From Mycobacterium numidiamassiliense (GTDB lineage: Bacteria; Actinomycetota; Actinomycetes; Mycobacteriales; Mycobacteriaceae): a stretch of 64,000 bases of DNA. Under the pieces are notes generated by a model. The model was not told where the DNA came from. It saw only the letters and a program-made list of their open reading frames with translations, and searched no databases. Position 1 is the first letter of the stretch. Every line of letters begins with the position of its first letter. The position numbers and the translations under genes were made by a program. The DNA lies in the NCBI RefSeq assembly GCF_900157365.1, contig NZ_FUEZ01000004.1:434001-498000 (forward strand), read 5' to 3'. Positions 38,993-48,562 of the stretch are shown one piece after another.

Positions 38993-39877
38993 CTAGTGCG
39001 GCGGCGAAAAGCCGCCGTACTGCTGATTCTGCGGCGGCCACCCAGGCGGCTGCTCGGGCCACGGGACGGGCTGACCACCGAATTGCGGCCCGACCGCCCA
39101 GGGGGTGGGTGCCGTCGGCCATGGCCCCATCGGCGTGGGCGGGCGAAGCCGCGCCAGCTCTCTGCGATGCCGTTCGGCGAGGACCGCGGCGAGCACCAAC
39201 TCCGGCGGAACACCGGGCGGTGGGGGCGGTGCGATCCGGGATACCACGTCGCCGGCAATCCGGTACGCCATCTGCTGACGTACGCGGCGATCGAGTTGCG
39301 GTGCGCGGGAGAGGAATTGGCGCGCGACTTCGGCTTGGCCGGCGTCCAGGCCGGACAGCTGCAGCGACGACGCCCACCACGCCAGTGCGGGTGGCATCAT
39401 CGGCGGCGGCCCCAGCCGGGGTGCGCGTTCGCTGACGACGATGGTGCCGGCGAAGATGTCGCCGATGCGCTTGGCCTTCGGCGACAAGATGCTGCTGATG
39501 ACGGCGGGGCTGCCCAGGAACATCCAGATCTCGATGACCGACGCGAGTGCGCGAAACAGGGCCTGCCGGAAACGTTCTGGCCCGCCGTCGTCGGAAACCA
39601 CCCGCAGGCCCATGACGATCTTGCCCACCGACCGTCCCCGCGTGGCGGTTTCGAAGATCAACGGATACCCGACCATGAACAGCACCGTGAAGATGATCAG
39701 CACGGCCGTGCTCAGCGCGCTGTCGAACTGGGTCAGCGCCGCCGCCCAGACCATCAGGGCCAGCACGTAGCAGATGAAGATCACTGAGATGTCGATTAGC
39801 GCGCTCACCGCCCGCACCGGCAACTGGGCGACCTGCACGTCGAGCACCACGGCGTCCCCGGTCACCACCTCCGACAT
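38993..39877 (-). CDS. RDD-family membrane protein (Rv3695-like)
   Basis: 294 residues from ATG at 39877 (MSEVVTGDAVVLDVQ); an ATG at 39919 overlaps the divergent promoter region. The RDD domain covers about 15-170, with the family Arg in LPVRAVSALIDISVIF and the two Asp near helix ends. The cytosolic tail is Pro-rich. RDD proteins are poorly understood and some take part in ion transport. It is paired with the divergent SpoIIM-like gene, as is common in actinobacteria near MoxR operons. Confidence 0.85.
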   Translation of the reverse strand: MSEVVTGDAVVLDVQVAQLPVRAVSALIDISVIFICYVLALMVWAAALTQFDSALSTAVLIIFTVLFMVGYPLIFETATRGRSVGKIVMGLRVVSDDGGPERFRQALFRALASVIEIWMFLGSPAVISSILSPKAKRIGDIFAGTIVVSERAPRLGPPPMMPPALAWWASSLQLSGLDAGQAEVARQFLSRAPQLDRRVRQQMAYRIAGDVVSRIAPPPPPGVPPELVLAAVLAERHRRELARLRPPTPMGPWPTAPTPWAVGPQFGGQPVPWPEQPPGWPPQNQQYGGFSPPH

Positions 39878-39954
39878 AACACCGAACGGTACAGGTTGTG
39901 CGGGTGTCACCGACCGCATCCGGCCGGGCGAAAACTGCGATTAGGCTGCCCAGG

Positions 39955-40956
39955 GTGGACGTCGACGCATTCGTGCTGGCCCATCGCGCTACCTGGGACC
40001 GGCTGGAGCAGTTGATCAAGAAGCGCAGGTCGTTGACCGGCGCCGAGGTCGACGAACTCGTGGAGCTCTATCAGCGGGCGTCGACCCATTTATCCACGCT
40101 GCGCTCCGCAAGCACGTTCGGGTCGGATTCGCTGATGGTCGGACGGCTTTCCAGTCTGGTCGCGCGGGCCCGGTCCGCGGTGACCGGTGCGCACGCGCCG
40201 GTGAGCAGTGCGTTCACCCGGTTCTGGACGGTGTCGTTCCCGGTGGTCGCCTATCGCAGCTGGCGGTGGTGGCTGGGTACGGCGGTGGCGTTTTTCGCCG
40301 TCGCGGTGGTTATTGCGTGCTGGGTCGCCGGCAACCCCGAGGTGCAGGCCGCTGTCGGAACACCAAGTGATATCGACCAATTGGTGAACCACGACGTCTC
40401 GTCCTACTACAGCGAACACCCGGCCGCGGCGTTCGCCCTGCAGGTCTGGGTGAACAACTCGTGGCTGGCCGCGCAATGCATCGCGCTCTCGGTGTTGCTG
40501 GGCATCCCGATTCCGTTCGTGCTGTTCGAAAACGCCGCCAACCTGGGCTTGATTGCCGGCCTGATGTTCCACGCCGGCAAGGGCGGCATCCTGCTGGGCC
40601 TGCTGCTGCCCCACGGGCTGCTGGAGCTGACGGCGGTGTTCCTGGCCGGCGCATCGGGGATGCGGCTGGGGTGGTCGGTGGTATCGCCCGGCGACCGGCC
40701 CCGCGGTCAGGTGCTCGCCGAACAAGGCCGGGCCGTCGTGTCGGTCGCGGTGGGACTGGTGGGCGTGCTGCTGGTCTCGGGGCTGATCGAGGCGCTGGTG
40801 ACCCCGGCGCCGGTGCCGACCTTCGTGCGGGTCGGTATCGGCATCGTCGCCGAGGCGGCTTTCTTGTCCTACATCGTGTATTTCGGCCGCCGTGCCGCGA
40901 AGGCGGGCGAGACCGGCGACATCGACGAAGCGCCCGACGTCATACCGACACGGTGA
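39955..40956 (+). CDS. Stage II sporulation protein M-like (DUF95) membrane protein (Rv3694c-like)
   Basis: 333 residues from GTG at 39955 (VDVDAFVLAHRATWDRLEQL). An ATG-frame extension to 39898 adds residues with no similarity to the family start. It has an N-terminal coiled helix, then about six membrane helices with the SpoIIM signature VLFENAANLGLIAGLMF and PHGLLELTAVFLAGASG. In sporulators SpoIIM acts in septal peptidoglycan degradation; in mycobacteria the role is unknown. It is convergent with the DUF58 gene. Confidence 0.85.
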   Translation: MDVDAFVLAHRATWDRLEQLIKKRRSLTGAEVDELVELYQRASTHLSTLRSASTFGSDSLMVGRLSSLVARARSAVTGAHAPVSSAFTRFWTVSFPVVAYRSWRWWLGTAVAFFAVAVVIACWVAGNPEVQAAVGTPSDIDQLVNHDVSSYYSEHPAAAFALQVWVNNSWLAAQCIALSVLLGIPIPFVLFENAANLGLIAGLMFHAGKGGILLGLLLPHGLLELTAVFLAGASGMRLGWSVVSPGDRPRGQVLAEQGRAVVSVAVGLVGVLLVSGLIEALVTPAPVPTFVRVGIGIVAEAAFLSYIVYFGRRAAKAGETGDIDEAPDVIPTR

Positions 40957-40969
40957 GCGGAACGGAAAG

Positions 40970-42304
40970 TTAAAGCCGGCCAGTCGCTTTCATTGCCAGG
41001 TACCGGTCGGCCAGGGCGGGCGCAATTTCGGTCGGCAGGGCGTCGACCACGTCCACTCCGCTGCGCCGCAGCCGGGCCGCAATTGCGGTGCGGTCATTGC
41101 GGGATCGCTCGGCGGCCGCGGCGTCGTACACGGCGGCCGCATCCGAGCGCCCGGCGGCCATCTGGTCGACACGCGGATCGGCCACCGCGGCCAGCATCAC
41201 GTGGTGCTTGGCGGACAGCTGCGGTAGTACCGGCAGCAGGCCCTCGTCGAGCGCGGTGGCGTTCAGATCAGTCAACAGCACCACCAGCGACCGTCGCCGG
41301 GTGCGCCGGGCAATGGCGGCAACCATTGCCCGCCAATCGGATTCGACCAGCGTCGGTTGCAGCGGCGCCATCGCCTCGACCAGCTGGGCGAGCAGTTCGG
41401 TGCGCGACGCGCCGAACACGGCGGCCCGGGTCACCCGGTCGTGGGCAAGGAAGTCGACATGGTCGCCGGCCCGGGATGCGAGCGCGGCCAGCAGCAGCGC
41501 GGCGTCCATCGACCAGTCCAGTCGAGGCCACCCCGCGGGATCGGCCTCGGCGCGGATAGAAGTCGGATCGACACCGACCCGACCCGCTGCCATGCGTCCG
41601 GTGTCGAGCACCAGCACCACTCGCCGGTCGCGTTCGGGCCGCCAGGTGCGGACCATGACGTCCGCGCGCCGCGCGCTTGCCCGCCAGTCGATCGAGCGCA
41701 CATCGTCGCCGACGACATACTCACGCAGCGAATCGAATTCGGTGCCCTGGCCCCGGATCAGCGTCGGCAGCAACCCATCGATCTCGCGCAGTTTGGCGAG
41801 CCGCGACGGCAGATGCTTGCGGGACAGGAACGGCGGCAGCACCCGGACCTGCCCGGGCACCGGTTGCGAACTCTGCCGCCCGGCCAGTCCGAGCGGCCCG
41901 ATCGATCGGGCCGTGACCACCGCCGCCCGCTGGTCGCCCCGGCGGACCGGTCGCAGGAGCGTCCGGATTTGGTGTTGCTGTCCGGCCGCGAGGTTGACCG
42001 CGTGAATCCGGGGTTCGGCACGCGCGCTGGGTGGCCAGGCATCGCGGATCTGGCCGCGAAAACGGCGGCCGCCGTCGTTGTGGATCAACAGGGTCGCCTC
42101 GAGCTGCTGGCCGAGCCGGACGGAGGTATCGGGCGAACGGGTACAGCGCAGTCTGCGGGTGCCGGCTGCGAGCGCGATGTCGATCGTCACCACCACCGTC
42201 AGCGCCACCAACAGCGTGACGAAAGCCTTTGCCGGCCAAGGCGATAGCGCGATCGGCAGGACGCAGATCAGCGCCAGCAGGCCGGTGCGCCCAGTCAGGA
42301 CCAC
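40970..42304 (-). CDS. DUF58 domain protein (Rv3693-like)
   Basis: 444 residues from GTG at 42304, sharing one base with the moxR stop (TAGTG). Two N-terminal helices (8-45) are followed by a cytosolic or periplasmic beta domain and the DUF58 core GQGTEFDSLREYVVGDDVRSIDWRASAR. A vWA-like domain follows (VVLVLDTGRMAAG, MIDAS-type DxG rather than DxSxS). Such proteins act with MoxR AAA+ ATPases. It is the last gene of the five-gene membrane operon. Confidence 0.88.
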   Translation of the reverse strand: MVLTGRTGLLALICVLPIALSPWPAKAFVTLLVALTVVVTIDIALAAGTRRLRCTRSPDTSVRLGQQLEATLLIHNDGGRRFRGQIRDAWPPSARAEPRIHAVNLAAGQQHQIRTLLRPVRRGDQRAAVVTARSIGPLGLAGRQSSQPVPGQVRVLPPFLSRKHLPSRLAKLREIDGLLPTLIRGQGTEFDSLREYVVGDDVRSIDWRASARRADVMVRTWRPERDRRVVLVLDTGRMAAGRVGVDPTSIRAEADPAGWPRLDWSMDAALLLAALASRAGDHVDFLAHDRVTRAAVFGASRTELLAQLVEAMAPLQPTLVESDWRAMVAAIARRTRRRSLVVLLTDLNATALDEGLLPVLPQLSAKHHVMLAAVADPRVDQMAAGRSDAAAVYDAAAAERSRNDRTAIAARLRRSGVDVVDALPTEIAPALADRYLAMKATGRL

Positions 42305-43281
42305 TAGCGGGGCACCGGAACCGAAGCGAGAATCCCCTCCAGCACACCGTCGGTCGTGGCGCCCTCGAGTTCGGCTTCGGGCCGCAGCATCACCCGGTGC
42401 CGCAACGTCGGCCGCGCCATGGCCTTCACGTCGTCGGGGGTGACGTAGTTACGCCCGGACAGCCATGCCCACGACCGGGCGGTGCCGAGCAGGGCAGTCG
42501 CTCCGCGTGGGGACACACCGAGTTGCAGCGCAGGCGAGGAGCGGGTGGCCCCGACGATGTCGACGATGTAGCCCAGGATCTCGTCGGCGATCAATACCCG
42601 TTGCACGGCTTGGCGACCGGCCGCCAGTTCGGCGGGGCCGGCCACCGGCGCGATGGCGGACAGATCGCGGGGATCGAAGCCGTGCGCGTGCCGGCTGAGG
42701 ATGGCGATCTCCGAATCACGGTGCGGCAGCGCCACATTCAGCTTCAGCAGAAAGCGGTCCAGCTGGGCTTCGGGTAACTGGTAGGTGCCCTCGTATTCGA
42801 TCGGGTTCTGGGTTGCGGCGACGATGAAAGGGTCGGGTAGCGCTCTGGCTTCGCCGTCCACGGTGACCTGACGCTCCTCCATCGCTTCAAGCAGCGCGGC
42901 CTGCGTTTTGGGTGGGGTGCGGTTGATCTCGTCGGCCAGCAGGAGATTGGTGAATACCGGGCCGGGCCGAAACGTGAAGGCGGCGCTGTGCGTGTCGTAC
43001 ACCAGCGAACCGGTGACATCGCCGGGCATCAGGTCAGGGGTGAACTGCACCCGCTTGAATTCCAGTTGCAGTGCGGCGGCCAGCGCCCGGACCAACAACG
43101 TCTTCGCCACTCCCGGAACGCCTTCCAGCAGCACGTGGCCGCGGCAGAGCAGGGCGATCACCAGGCCGCTGACCACCCCTTCCTGTCCGACGACGGCCTT
43201 GGCGAGCTCGCCGCGCAAGGCCAGCAGGGCATCTCGCGCCGATTCGGCAACAGCGGTGGAGTCCGGGGACGGTTGAGTCAC
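42304..43281 (-). CDS. MoxR-family AAA+ ATPase (Rv3692-like)
   Basis: 325 residues from GTG at 43281 (MTQPSPDSTAVAES), in a GTGA overlap with the upstream gene; the frame stays open far upstream but only as antiparallel coding noise. Walker A is GVPGVAKT near residue 50, Walker B is LLADEINRTPPK, sensor 1 is VAATQNPIEYEGTYQLPEAQLDRF, and sensor 2 is ISPRG-like (VSPRGATALL). MoxR ATPases are chaperones that activate partner vWA proteins, here the DUF58 product. Confidence 0.92.
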   Translation of the reverse strand: MTQPSPDSTAVAESARDALLALRGELAKAVVGQEGVVSGLVIALLCRGHVLLEGVPGVAKTLLVRALAAALQLEFKRVQFTPDLMPGDVTGSLVYDTHSAAFTFRPGPVFTNLLLADEINRTPPKTQAALLEAMEERQVTVDGEARALPDPFIVAATQNPIEYEGTYQLPEAQLDRFLLKLNVALPHRDSEIAILSRHAHGFDPRDLSAIAPVAGPAELAAGRQAVQRVLIADEILGYIVDIVGATRSSPALQLGVSPRGATALLGTARSWAWLSGRNYVTPDDVKAMARPTLRHRVMLRPEAELEGATTDGVLEGILASVPVPR

Positions 43282-44429
43282 GAGTGTGTGACCTGCCTTT
43301 CGATGTCGTCGAGCGCACGGGCAAGCTGGAGTAGGTCGTTGTCGGTGGCCGGGGGCGGCCCGAACAGATGGTAGGAAACGAATCCGGCGTCGGCACCGCT
43401 GCGCCTGGCCACCGTCGCCACCACCGCCTGTGGCTGCGCCTGCGGGCCCAGGCCGAGCCGGGGCAGCAGTCTCTGCAGTGTGGCGGTGCGCAACGCGTCG
43501 GCGGCACGGTCGCGGGCCCGGCGGGATCGGTACAGGCGGCCGCGGCCCTCCACGGTCTCCGAGGCGCGCACCACGACGGGCAGCTGCTCGGCGACCAGCG
43601 GGCCGGGCCGGCGGCCCTTCCACAGCGCAATCAGTAATACGACCAGCCACAGCTGCCAGACCACCCACACGACGTTGTCCGGAATCAGGTCCGTAATCGT
43701 TGACGCAGAGGATGTTTCACCCTCGACGCGGTGCGGGGCATACCAGATGACGCGGGGCCGGTCACCCGCGAGGTTCATCGCCAGCGCCGCATTGCCCGCC
43801 TGTAGCAGGCCGTCGTTGGTCATGAAGTCGGTGCTGCCGACCACGGTGATCGTCCGCCCACCGTCGCGATATCGGATCAGCACCCCGTCGTAGCAACTGG
43901 TCACGGTCCGGCTGTCGGTGCTGTGGTAGGTGTTGCTGGGCCCAAACCGTACCGAGCCGGCCCGAGTCGCTTCTCGCAGCGTGCAATTCGGGTCGCTATC
44001 GAAGTTGCTGGCCGGCGAGATGCGCATACCCGGCATCAGCGCCTCGCGGGTTCGCGCCGTCGGTTCGACGAGCAGCAGATCTCCGGGCGCCTTGGCGAGC
44101 CGGTCCAGGAGTGTGTCGTCGGTCAGATACTGACTCTGCGCCACCAGGATCAGCGTGTCGGCACGGGCAGCGTGTTCGACGTCGGAGATGGTATCGGCCG
44201 CCACCACCTCGACACCGCCCTGGCGTAGCAGCGTCACCAGAGCATGCGCGCCGTCGGGCTGGGTGGACTCCGGATCCATCCGGTCACCGAGCCGCGGTGT
44301 GGTCAAGTACGCGCCGATCCCCGCGACCACCGCGAGCACGACAAGCAGCAGTATCGCCAGGCGCCACGAACGCCATCGGCTCGCCGGTCCACTCGCCGTC
44401 GCCTCCGGATGTGCACCGGTGGTCGTCAT
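43278..44429 (-). CDS. DUF4350 domain membrane protein (Rv3691-like)
   Basis: 383 residues from ATG at 44429, overlapping the stop of the DUF4129 gene (TGATG). It has one N-terminal helix (WRSWRLAILLLVVLAVVAGIGAY), an extracytoplasmic DUF4350 domain (QPDGAHALVTLLRQGGVEVV to VGSTDFMTNDGLLQAGNAALAMNL) of the Rossmann-like type found in gliding GldG relatives, a second helix near 270-288, and a cytosolic tail. It is part of the MoxR operon; its role is unknown. Confidence 0.85.
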   Translation of the reverse strand: MTTTGAHPEATASGPASRWRSWRLAILLLVVLAVVAGIGAYLTTPRLGDRMDPESTQPDGAHALVTLLRQGGVEVVAADTISDVEHAARADTLILVAQSQYLTDDTLLDRLAKAPGDLLLVEPTARTREALMPGMRISPASNFDSDPNCTLREATRAGSVRFGPSNTYHSTDSRTVTSCYDGVLIRYRDGGRTITVVGSTDFMTNDGLLQAGNAALAMNLAGDRPRVIWYAPHRVEGETSSASTITDLIPDNVVWVVWQLWLVVLLIALWKGRRPGPLVAEQLPVVVRASETVEGRGRLYRSRRARDRAADALRTATLQRLLPRLGLGPQAQPQAVVATVARRSGADAGFVSYHLFGPPPATDNDLLQLARALDDIERQVTHS

Positions 44430-45082
44430 CAGCGGACCCGTGCCCATGAATCGACCGCCGCGGTATGGCCGCCCGCCGAGGCCGCCGCGGGTGCCCGGAA
44501 GCGCAGGTGGTCGTCGAGATCGGCGATCATCCGATAGGCGGACTGGGTCCCGGCCTGTTCCCCGTAGGTGACGTCGTTGAATGCCGTTGCCGCCTGCGAT
44601 AATTCGCCCGCCAGATGCGGCAGGGCGGCGCCGGCGTCGGCGGCCAGCTCGTTGGCGGTGCGTCCGGGTGCGGGCCCGAGTACGCCGGTCTCCTCCAGCT
44701 GGCGGGCCACCGCGCGCAACCGGTGCCGGATCGCGGCTGTCCAATTTCCTTCCGCGGCATAGTCTTCAGCGGTCGCGCGATGCTGGGCCGCGGTGAGCTG
44801 CGCGGCCTCGAACAATACGTAGTCGCCGCCACGCCTGGTGCGCATGGTTCGTCGCGCGAGATGGACAACGGCGATCACCGCGATCACGAGCAGGATCAGC
44901 AAGACGGTGGTGGTGAACCATCCGCCGGGTATCGACGCGGTCTGCTGAATCATCCGGTACAGCAATTCGTTGATCCAGTCGACGAATTGCTGTCCCGCAG
45001 AAGCCTTGGTATAGACCGGCTTGTCGAGCTCGGCCTGTGCGGCCTGGTGCGCGGCATCGCGGTCGATGTCGATAGAAGGCAC
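44429..45082 (-). CDS. DUF4129 domain membrane protein (Rv3690-like)
   Basis: 217 residues. One membrane helix at about 57-78 (TTTVLLILLVIAVIAVVHLA) precedes a DUF4129 cytosolic domain with EDYAAEGNWTAAIRHRLRAVARQLEETG and RTANELAADAGAALP, a helical region resembling transglutaminase-associated C-termini. It is the second gene of the five-gene operon, 13 bp after the preceding gene and overlapping the next. Confidence 0.85.
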   Translation of the reverse strand: MPSIDIDRDAAHQAAQAELDKPVYTKASAGQQFVDWINELLYRMIQQTASIPGGWFTTTVLLILLVIAVIAVVHLARRTMRTRRGGDYVLFEAAQLTAAQHRATAEDYAAEGNWTAAIRHRLRAVARQLEETGVLGPAPGRTANELAADAGAALPHLAGELSQAATAFNDVTYGEQAGTQSAYRMIADLDDHLRFRAPAAASAGGHTAAVDSWARVR

Positions 45083-45095
45083 TGTCAGCTGATCC

Positions 45096-46289
45096 TCACG
45101 CCGGCCGGGTCAGCCAGAGGTTGTCGGTGGACGTGCCCGCATAGGATCCGCCGGCGGCGCCGCTTTGCAGGACCAGGTCGAAAGCCTCGGCCCGCATGCG
45201 CCGGTCGGTGTAGAGCAGCACGATCACGCCGGCGTTGAACGGCGCGGTGATGATCTGACCGATCGCGCCACCGATGGCCGCAATCGTGGTGCCGGCCAGC
45301 AGAGCTCCAGTGGACACCCCGCCGACCATCATCACCTGGCTGACGATGCTGAACGGTGCCGCGACCGCGCCGGAGACGACGCTCGCGACGATGTACGTCA
45401 GCACCCGGATGCCGAGCACCCGCCAGAAGCCGTTGCGCACCAGCGAGAAAGATCTGGTGATCGCATCGATCACGGACAGCCTCTCGAGCACGATCAGTAC
45501 GGGCGCGAACAACACCACCGTGTACAGGTACACCGCTACCGCGATCACGGCCAGCACCAACGGAATACCCAGCAGCACCGCGGCGACGCCATTGCCCAGC
45601 GCCGCCACCACGGCGACGAACACCACCACGAGTCCGACCAGGGCCCCCAGCACCGCTGCTTCCACAGCTGCCAAGCCGAGCAGGGGGAGCAGCCTGCCAC
45701 GAATCTTGGCCCAGGTCTCGCCGATGCTGATCGACGACCCGAACACCGCCCGACCGACGATGACGGTGAGCATGCCGGACAGCAACATGCTGCCCAGCCA
45801 GGTGACCAGCAGGCCGCCGGCCACCGATGCCAGCCAGGCGCCCATCACGCCAAAGTGGGGCGTGTCCGGCTGATCGATCGAGACCCTCTCGTAGGAGGCC
45901 AGCGGTCCCACTGTGGCGGCCAGCGAAATGATCTGCATGACCACAACCACCATCGCGGTCAGTCCCAGCGTCGCCTTCGGATTCGTGCGGATGTAGCCGA
46001 CGGAACCGTTGAAGATCTCGCTCAGGGTCAATGGCCGCAACGGGATGATCCCGGGTTTGAGCGCTCCGGGAACCGGGCCGGGGCCGTAGCCCGGTGGCGC
46101 GCCATACCCAGGTGGCGGGCCGTAACCGGGCGGCGGGCCATAGCCGGGTGGGCCGTACGGCGGCGGCCCGTACCCGGGCTGGCCGTAGGGTCGCACGCCG
46201 TAGCCGGGTGGGCCATAGGGCGGTGGGCCCCCGTAAGCCGGCGGTGGGCCATACCCGGGTTGCGGATAGCCGGGCGGCGGCACGCTCAC
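45096..46289 (-). CDS. Membrane protein with Pro/Gly/Tyr-rich N terminus (Rv3689-like)
   Basis: 397 residues from GTG at 46289 (MSVPPPGYPQPGYG); the start is uncertain because no clear ribosome binding site is seen. The first 80 residues are PPGYGPP-type repeats, likely disordered and cytosolic. The rest has six helices and resembles the glycerophosphoryl diester phosphodiesterase membrane domain (ISIGETWAKIRGRLLPLLGLA, LERLSVIDAITRSFSLVRNGFWRVLG). It heads the MoxR operon. No catalytic residues are evident. Confidence 0.78.
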   Translation of the reverse strand: MSVPPPGYPQPGYGPPPAYGGPPPYGPPGYGVRPYGQPGYGPPPYGPPGYGPPPGYGPPPGYGAPPGYGPGPVPGALKPGIIPLRPLTLSEIFNGSVGYIRTNPKATLGLTAMVVVVMQIISLAATVGPLASYERVSIDQPDTPHFGVMGAWLASVAGGLLVTWLGSMLLSGMLTVIVGRAVFGSSISIGETWAKIRGRLLPLLGLAAVEAAVLGALVGLVVVFVAVVAALGNGVAAVLLGIPLVLAVIAVAVYLYTVVLFAPVLIVLERLSVIDAITRSFSLVRNGFWRVLGIRVLTYIVASVVSGAVAAPFSIVSQVMMVGGVSTGALLAGTTIAAIGGAIGQIITAPFNAGVIVLLYTDRRMRAEAFDLVLQSGAAGGSYAGTSTDNLWLTRPA

Positions 46290-46429
46290 CGTTGCCAGCA
46301 ACCGTCGTCGTAGGTCATGGACTCCATCCTGTCGACGGTCGGGGCATTTCACAATCTTCCGCAGGTCCGCGTCCCGCGCCCGCTGGCCTGCGCAGTCTGC
46401 GGCGCGCCGGGACGCGTAGCGTCTCAAGC

Positions 46430-46894
46430 ATGGCGGAACTCAAATCCCGGATCCGGGCGGACCTGACACAGGCGATGAAGGCCCAGGATAAGTTGCGGAC
46501 GGCGACCCTGCGCATGCTGCTGGCCGCGATCCAGACCGAGGAAGTCTCCGGCAAGCAGGCCAAAGAGCTCTCCGACGACGAAACCCTCAAGGTGCTGGCC
46601 AAAGAAGCCCGCAAGCGCGCCGAGTCGGCCGAGATCTATACGCAGAACGGCCGCGGGGAACTGGCCGCCACCGAGCACGCCGAGGCGCGAATCATCGACG
46701 AATACCTGCCCACCCCGCTGACCGAGGCCGAGGTGGCCGACGTCGTCGACACCGCCATCGCCCAGGTGGCCGAGGAGATCGGGGAACGCCCCGGGATCAG
46801 GCAGATGGGGCAGGTCATGAAGGCGGCGACCGCGATCGCGGCCGGAAAGGCCGACGGCGCACGGCTCTCCGCGGCCGTCAAAGAACGGCTGTAG
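46430..46894 (+). CDS. YqeY-family (GatB/YqeY domain) protein (Rv3688c-like)
   Basis: 154 residues from ATG at 46430 (MAELKSRIRADLTQAMKAQD). The YqeY domain fills the protein: KLRTATLRMLLAAIQTEEVSGK, ARIIDEYLPTPLTEAEVADVV and GIRQMGQVMKAATAIAAGKADGARLS. It matches the tRNA-binding tail of GatB but stands alone, and its own function is not settled. It is divergent from the MoxR operon. Confidence 0.92.
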   Translation: MAELKSRIRADLTQAMKAQDKLRTATLRMLLAAIQTEEVSGKQAKELSDDETLKVLAKEARKRAESAEIYTQNGRGELAATEHAEARIIDEYLPTPLTEAEVADVVDTAIAQVAEEIGERPGIRQMGQVMKAATAIAAGKADGARLSAAVKERL

Positions 46895-46933
46895 GAGAGT
46901 TTGTCGCTGTGACTCCGGGGTAACCGGTGGCGT

Positions 46934-47920
46934 ATGACCAGGTTCGGCTACACCTTGATGACCGAGCAGAGCGGACCCAAAGACCTTGTCCGGTATGCGG
47001 TTTCGGCCGAGGAGCACGGATTCGACTTTGAGGTCTGCAGCGACCACTTCTCGCCGTGGCTGACGTCCCAGGGCCATGCCCCCAACGCGTGGGCGGTGCT
47101 GGGCGCGGTGGCCCACGCGACCGAACAGGTGGATTTGTACACCTATGTGACCTGCCCGACGATGCGGTATCACCCGGCCGTCGTGGCGCAGCAGGCGGCC
47201 ACCGTGCAGATTCTGTCCGACGGACGGTTCACCCTCGGGCTGGGCAGTGGCGAGAACCTCAACGAACACGTCGTCGGCAAGGGCTGGCCGGCCATCGCGC
47301 AACGGCAAGACATGCTGCGCGAGGCCATCAAGATCATCCGTGAGCTGTTCGGTGGCAGGTTGGTGAACTGGCGCGGCGACTTTTTCCAGGTGGATTCCGC
47401 GCGACTGTGGGACGTACCCGAGGTTGCGGTCGGGATCGCGCTGGCGGTAGGCGGGCAGAAGGCCGTCGAGAAGTTCGCCAAGCTCGCCGACCATCTGGTC
47501 GCGGTGCAGCCCGACAAAGGCTTGGTCGATGCCTGGCACGGCGCTCGTCAGGCCGCTAACGGCGCCGAAGGCGGACGGGTTATCGGGCAGATACCGGTGT
47601 GCTGGGATCCCGACCGCGATACCGCGATCGAACGCGCGCACGACCAATTCCGGTGGTTCGGCGGCGGCTGGTCGGTCAATGCCGACCTGCCGACGCCGGC
47701 AGGCTTCGCGGGCGCGACGCAGTACGTGCGCCCCGAAGACGTCGCCGCGAGCATTCCGTGTGGCCCGGACCTGGACGCGATCGTGGAGGCGGTCCGTCCC
47801 TACTGGGAGGCCGGATTCACCGATGTCGCGTTGATCCAGATCGGCGACGAGCAGCAAGAACTGTTTCTCGCCGAGGCCGCGGAACCGTTACTCAAAGCGT
47901 TGCGCGCGGCCGCCTCCTGA
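46934..47920 (+). CDS. F420-dependent LLM-class oxidoreductase
   Basis: 328 residues. A luciferase-like TIM barrel of the F420-dependent glucose-6-phosphate dehydrogenase-related group: FEVCSDHFSPWLTSQGHAPNAW, YVTCPTMRYHPAVVAQQAATV, RFTLGLGSGENLNEHVVG and the C-terminal GFTDVALIQIG. The cofactor is inferred from family membership. The substrate is unknown. It starts 39 bp after the yqeY gene. Confidence 0.88.
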   Translation: MTRFGYTLMTEQSGPKDLVRYAVSAEEHGFDFEVCSDHFSPWLTSQGHAPNAWAVLGAVAHATEQVDLYTYVTCPTMRYHPAVVAQQAATVQILSDGRFTLGLGSGENLNEHVVGKGWPAIAQRQDMLREAIKIIRELFGGRLVNWRGDFFQVDSARLWDVPEVAVGIALAVGGQKAVEKFAKLADHLVAVQPDKGLVDAWHGARQAANGAEGGRVIGQIPVCWDPDRDTAIERAHDQFRWFGGGWSVNADLPTPAGFAGATQYVRPEDVAASIPCGPDLDAIVEAVRPYWEAGFTDVALIQIGDEQQELFLAEAAEPLLKALRAAAS

Positions 47921-47952
47921 CCACACGTAACGATCGGCATAAGGAGACTGTG

Positions 47953-48507
47953 ATGTCGAAGAAATTGGAAGGCAAGACAATAGCCATTTTGGCTGCCGAT
48001 GGCGTTGAGAAAGTTGAACTCGAGCAGCCGCGCGCCGCCCTGGAAAAGGCGGGCGCCCGAACCGAGGTTCTTTCGCTGCAAACCGGCGAAATCCAGGCGC
48101 GGGAACACGATCTCGAACCGGCGGGAACGTTTGCGGTCGACCGCGCGGTGTCGGACGCGTCGGTGTCGGAGTTCGACGGCCTGGTCCTGCCCGGCGGCAC
48201 GGTCAACCCGGACAAACTGCGCAACGACTCCTCGGCCGTGTCGTTCGTCCGTGAATTCGTCGAATCCGGGAAGCCGGTGGCCGCGATCTGCCATGGCCCG
48301 TGGACGCTGGTGGAGGCCGGTGTGGCGGCCGGACGCGCACTCACCTCGTATCCGAGCATTCGCACCGACCTGCGCAATGCTGGTGCTCATGTCGTCGACG
48401 AGGAAGTCGTCGTCGACGGCAATCTGATCACCAGTCGCTCGCCGGCGGATCTGTCCGCTTTTTGCTCCACGATCATCGCGCAATTGGCCGGCATCGCCGC
48501 GAATTAG
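47953..48507 (+). CDS. DJ-1/PfpI-family protein
   Basis: 184 residues from ATG at 47953 with AAGGAGA upstream. The nucleophile elbow is VAAICHGPWTLVEAG (C113), with acidic partner E24-type residue in DGVEKVELEQPRAALE and His after Cys. LPGGTVNPDKLRND is the usual PfpI segment. Members act as glyoxalase III/deglycases or chaperones, and the CHG motif fits the YraA/PfpI branch. It follows the F420 enzyme by 32 bp and may be cotranscribed. Confidence 0.9.
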   Translation: MSKKLEGKTIAILAADGVEKVELEQPRAALEKAGARTEVLSLQTGEIQAREHDLEPAGTFAVDRAVSDASVSEFDGLVLPGGTVNPDKLRNDSSAVSFVREFVESGKPVAAICHGPWTLVEAGVAAGRALTSYPSIRTDLRNAGAHVVDEEVVVDGNLITSRSPADLSAFCSTIIAQLAGIAAN

Positions 48508-48562
48508 CAGCCAGAATCGTCAGTCTCGTTTGAGTGAACGGCCTTTGGGGATTATTCAAGGC

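Noticed and set aside
45165..46313. 382-codon ORF antisense to the Rv3689-like membrane protein
   Set aside because: Composition (runs of Gln, His, Arg, Asp) is typical of shadow frames; the opposite strand has clear membrane helices and belongs to a coupled operon.
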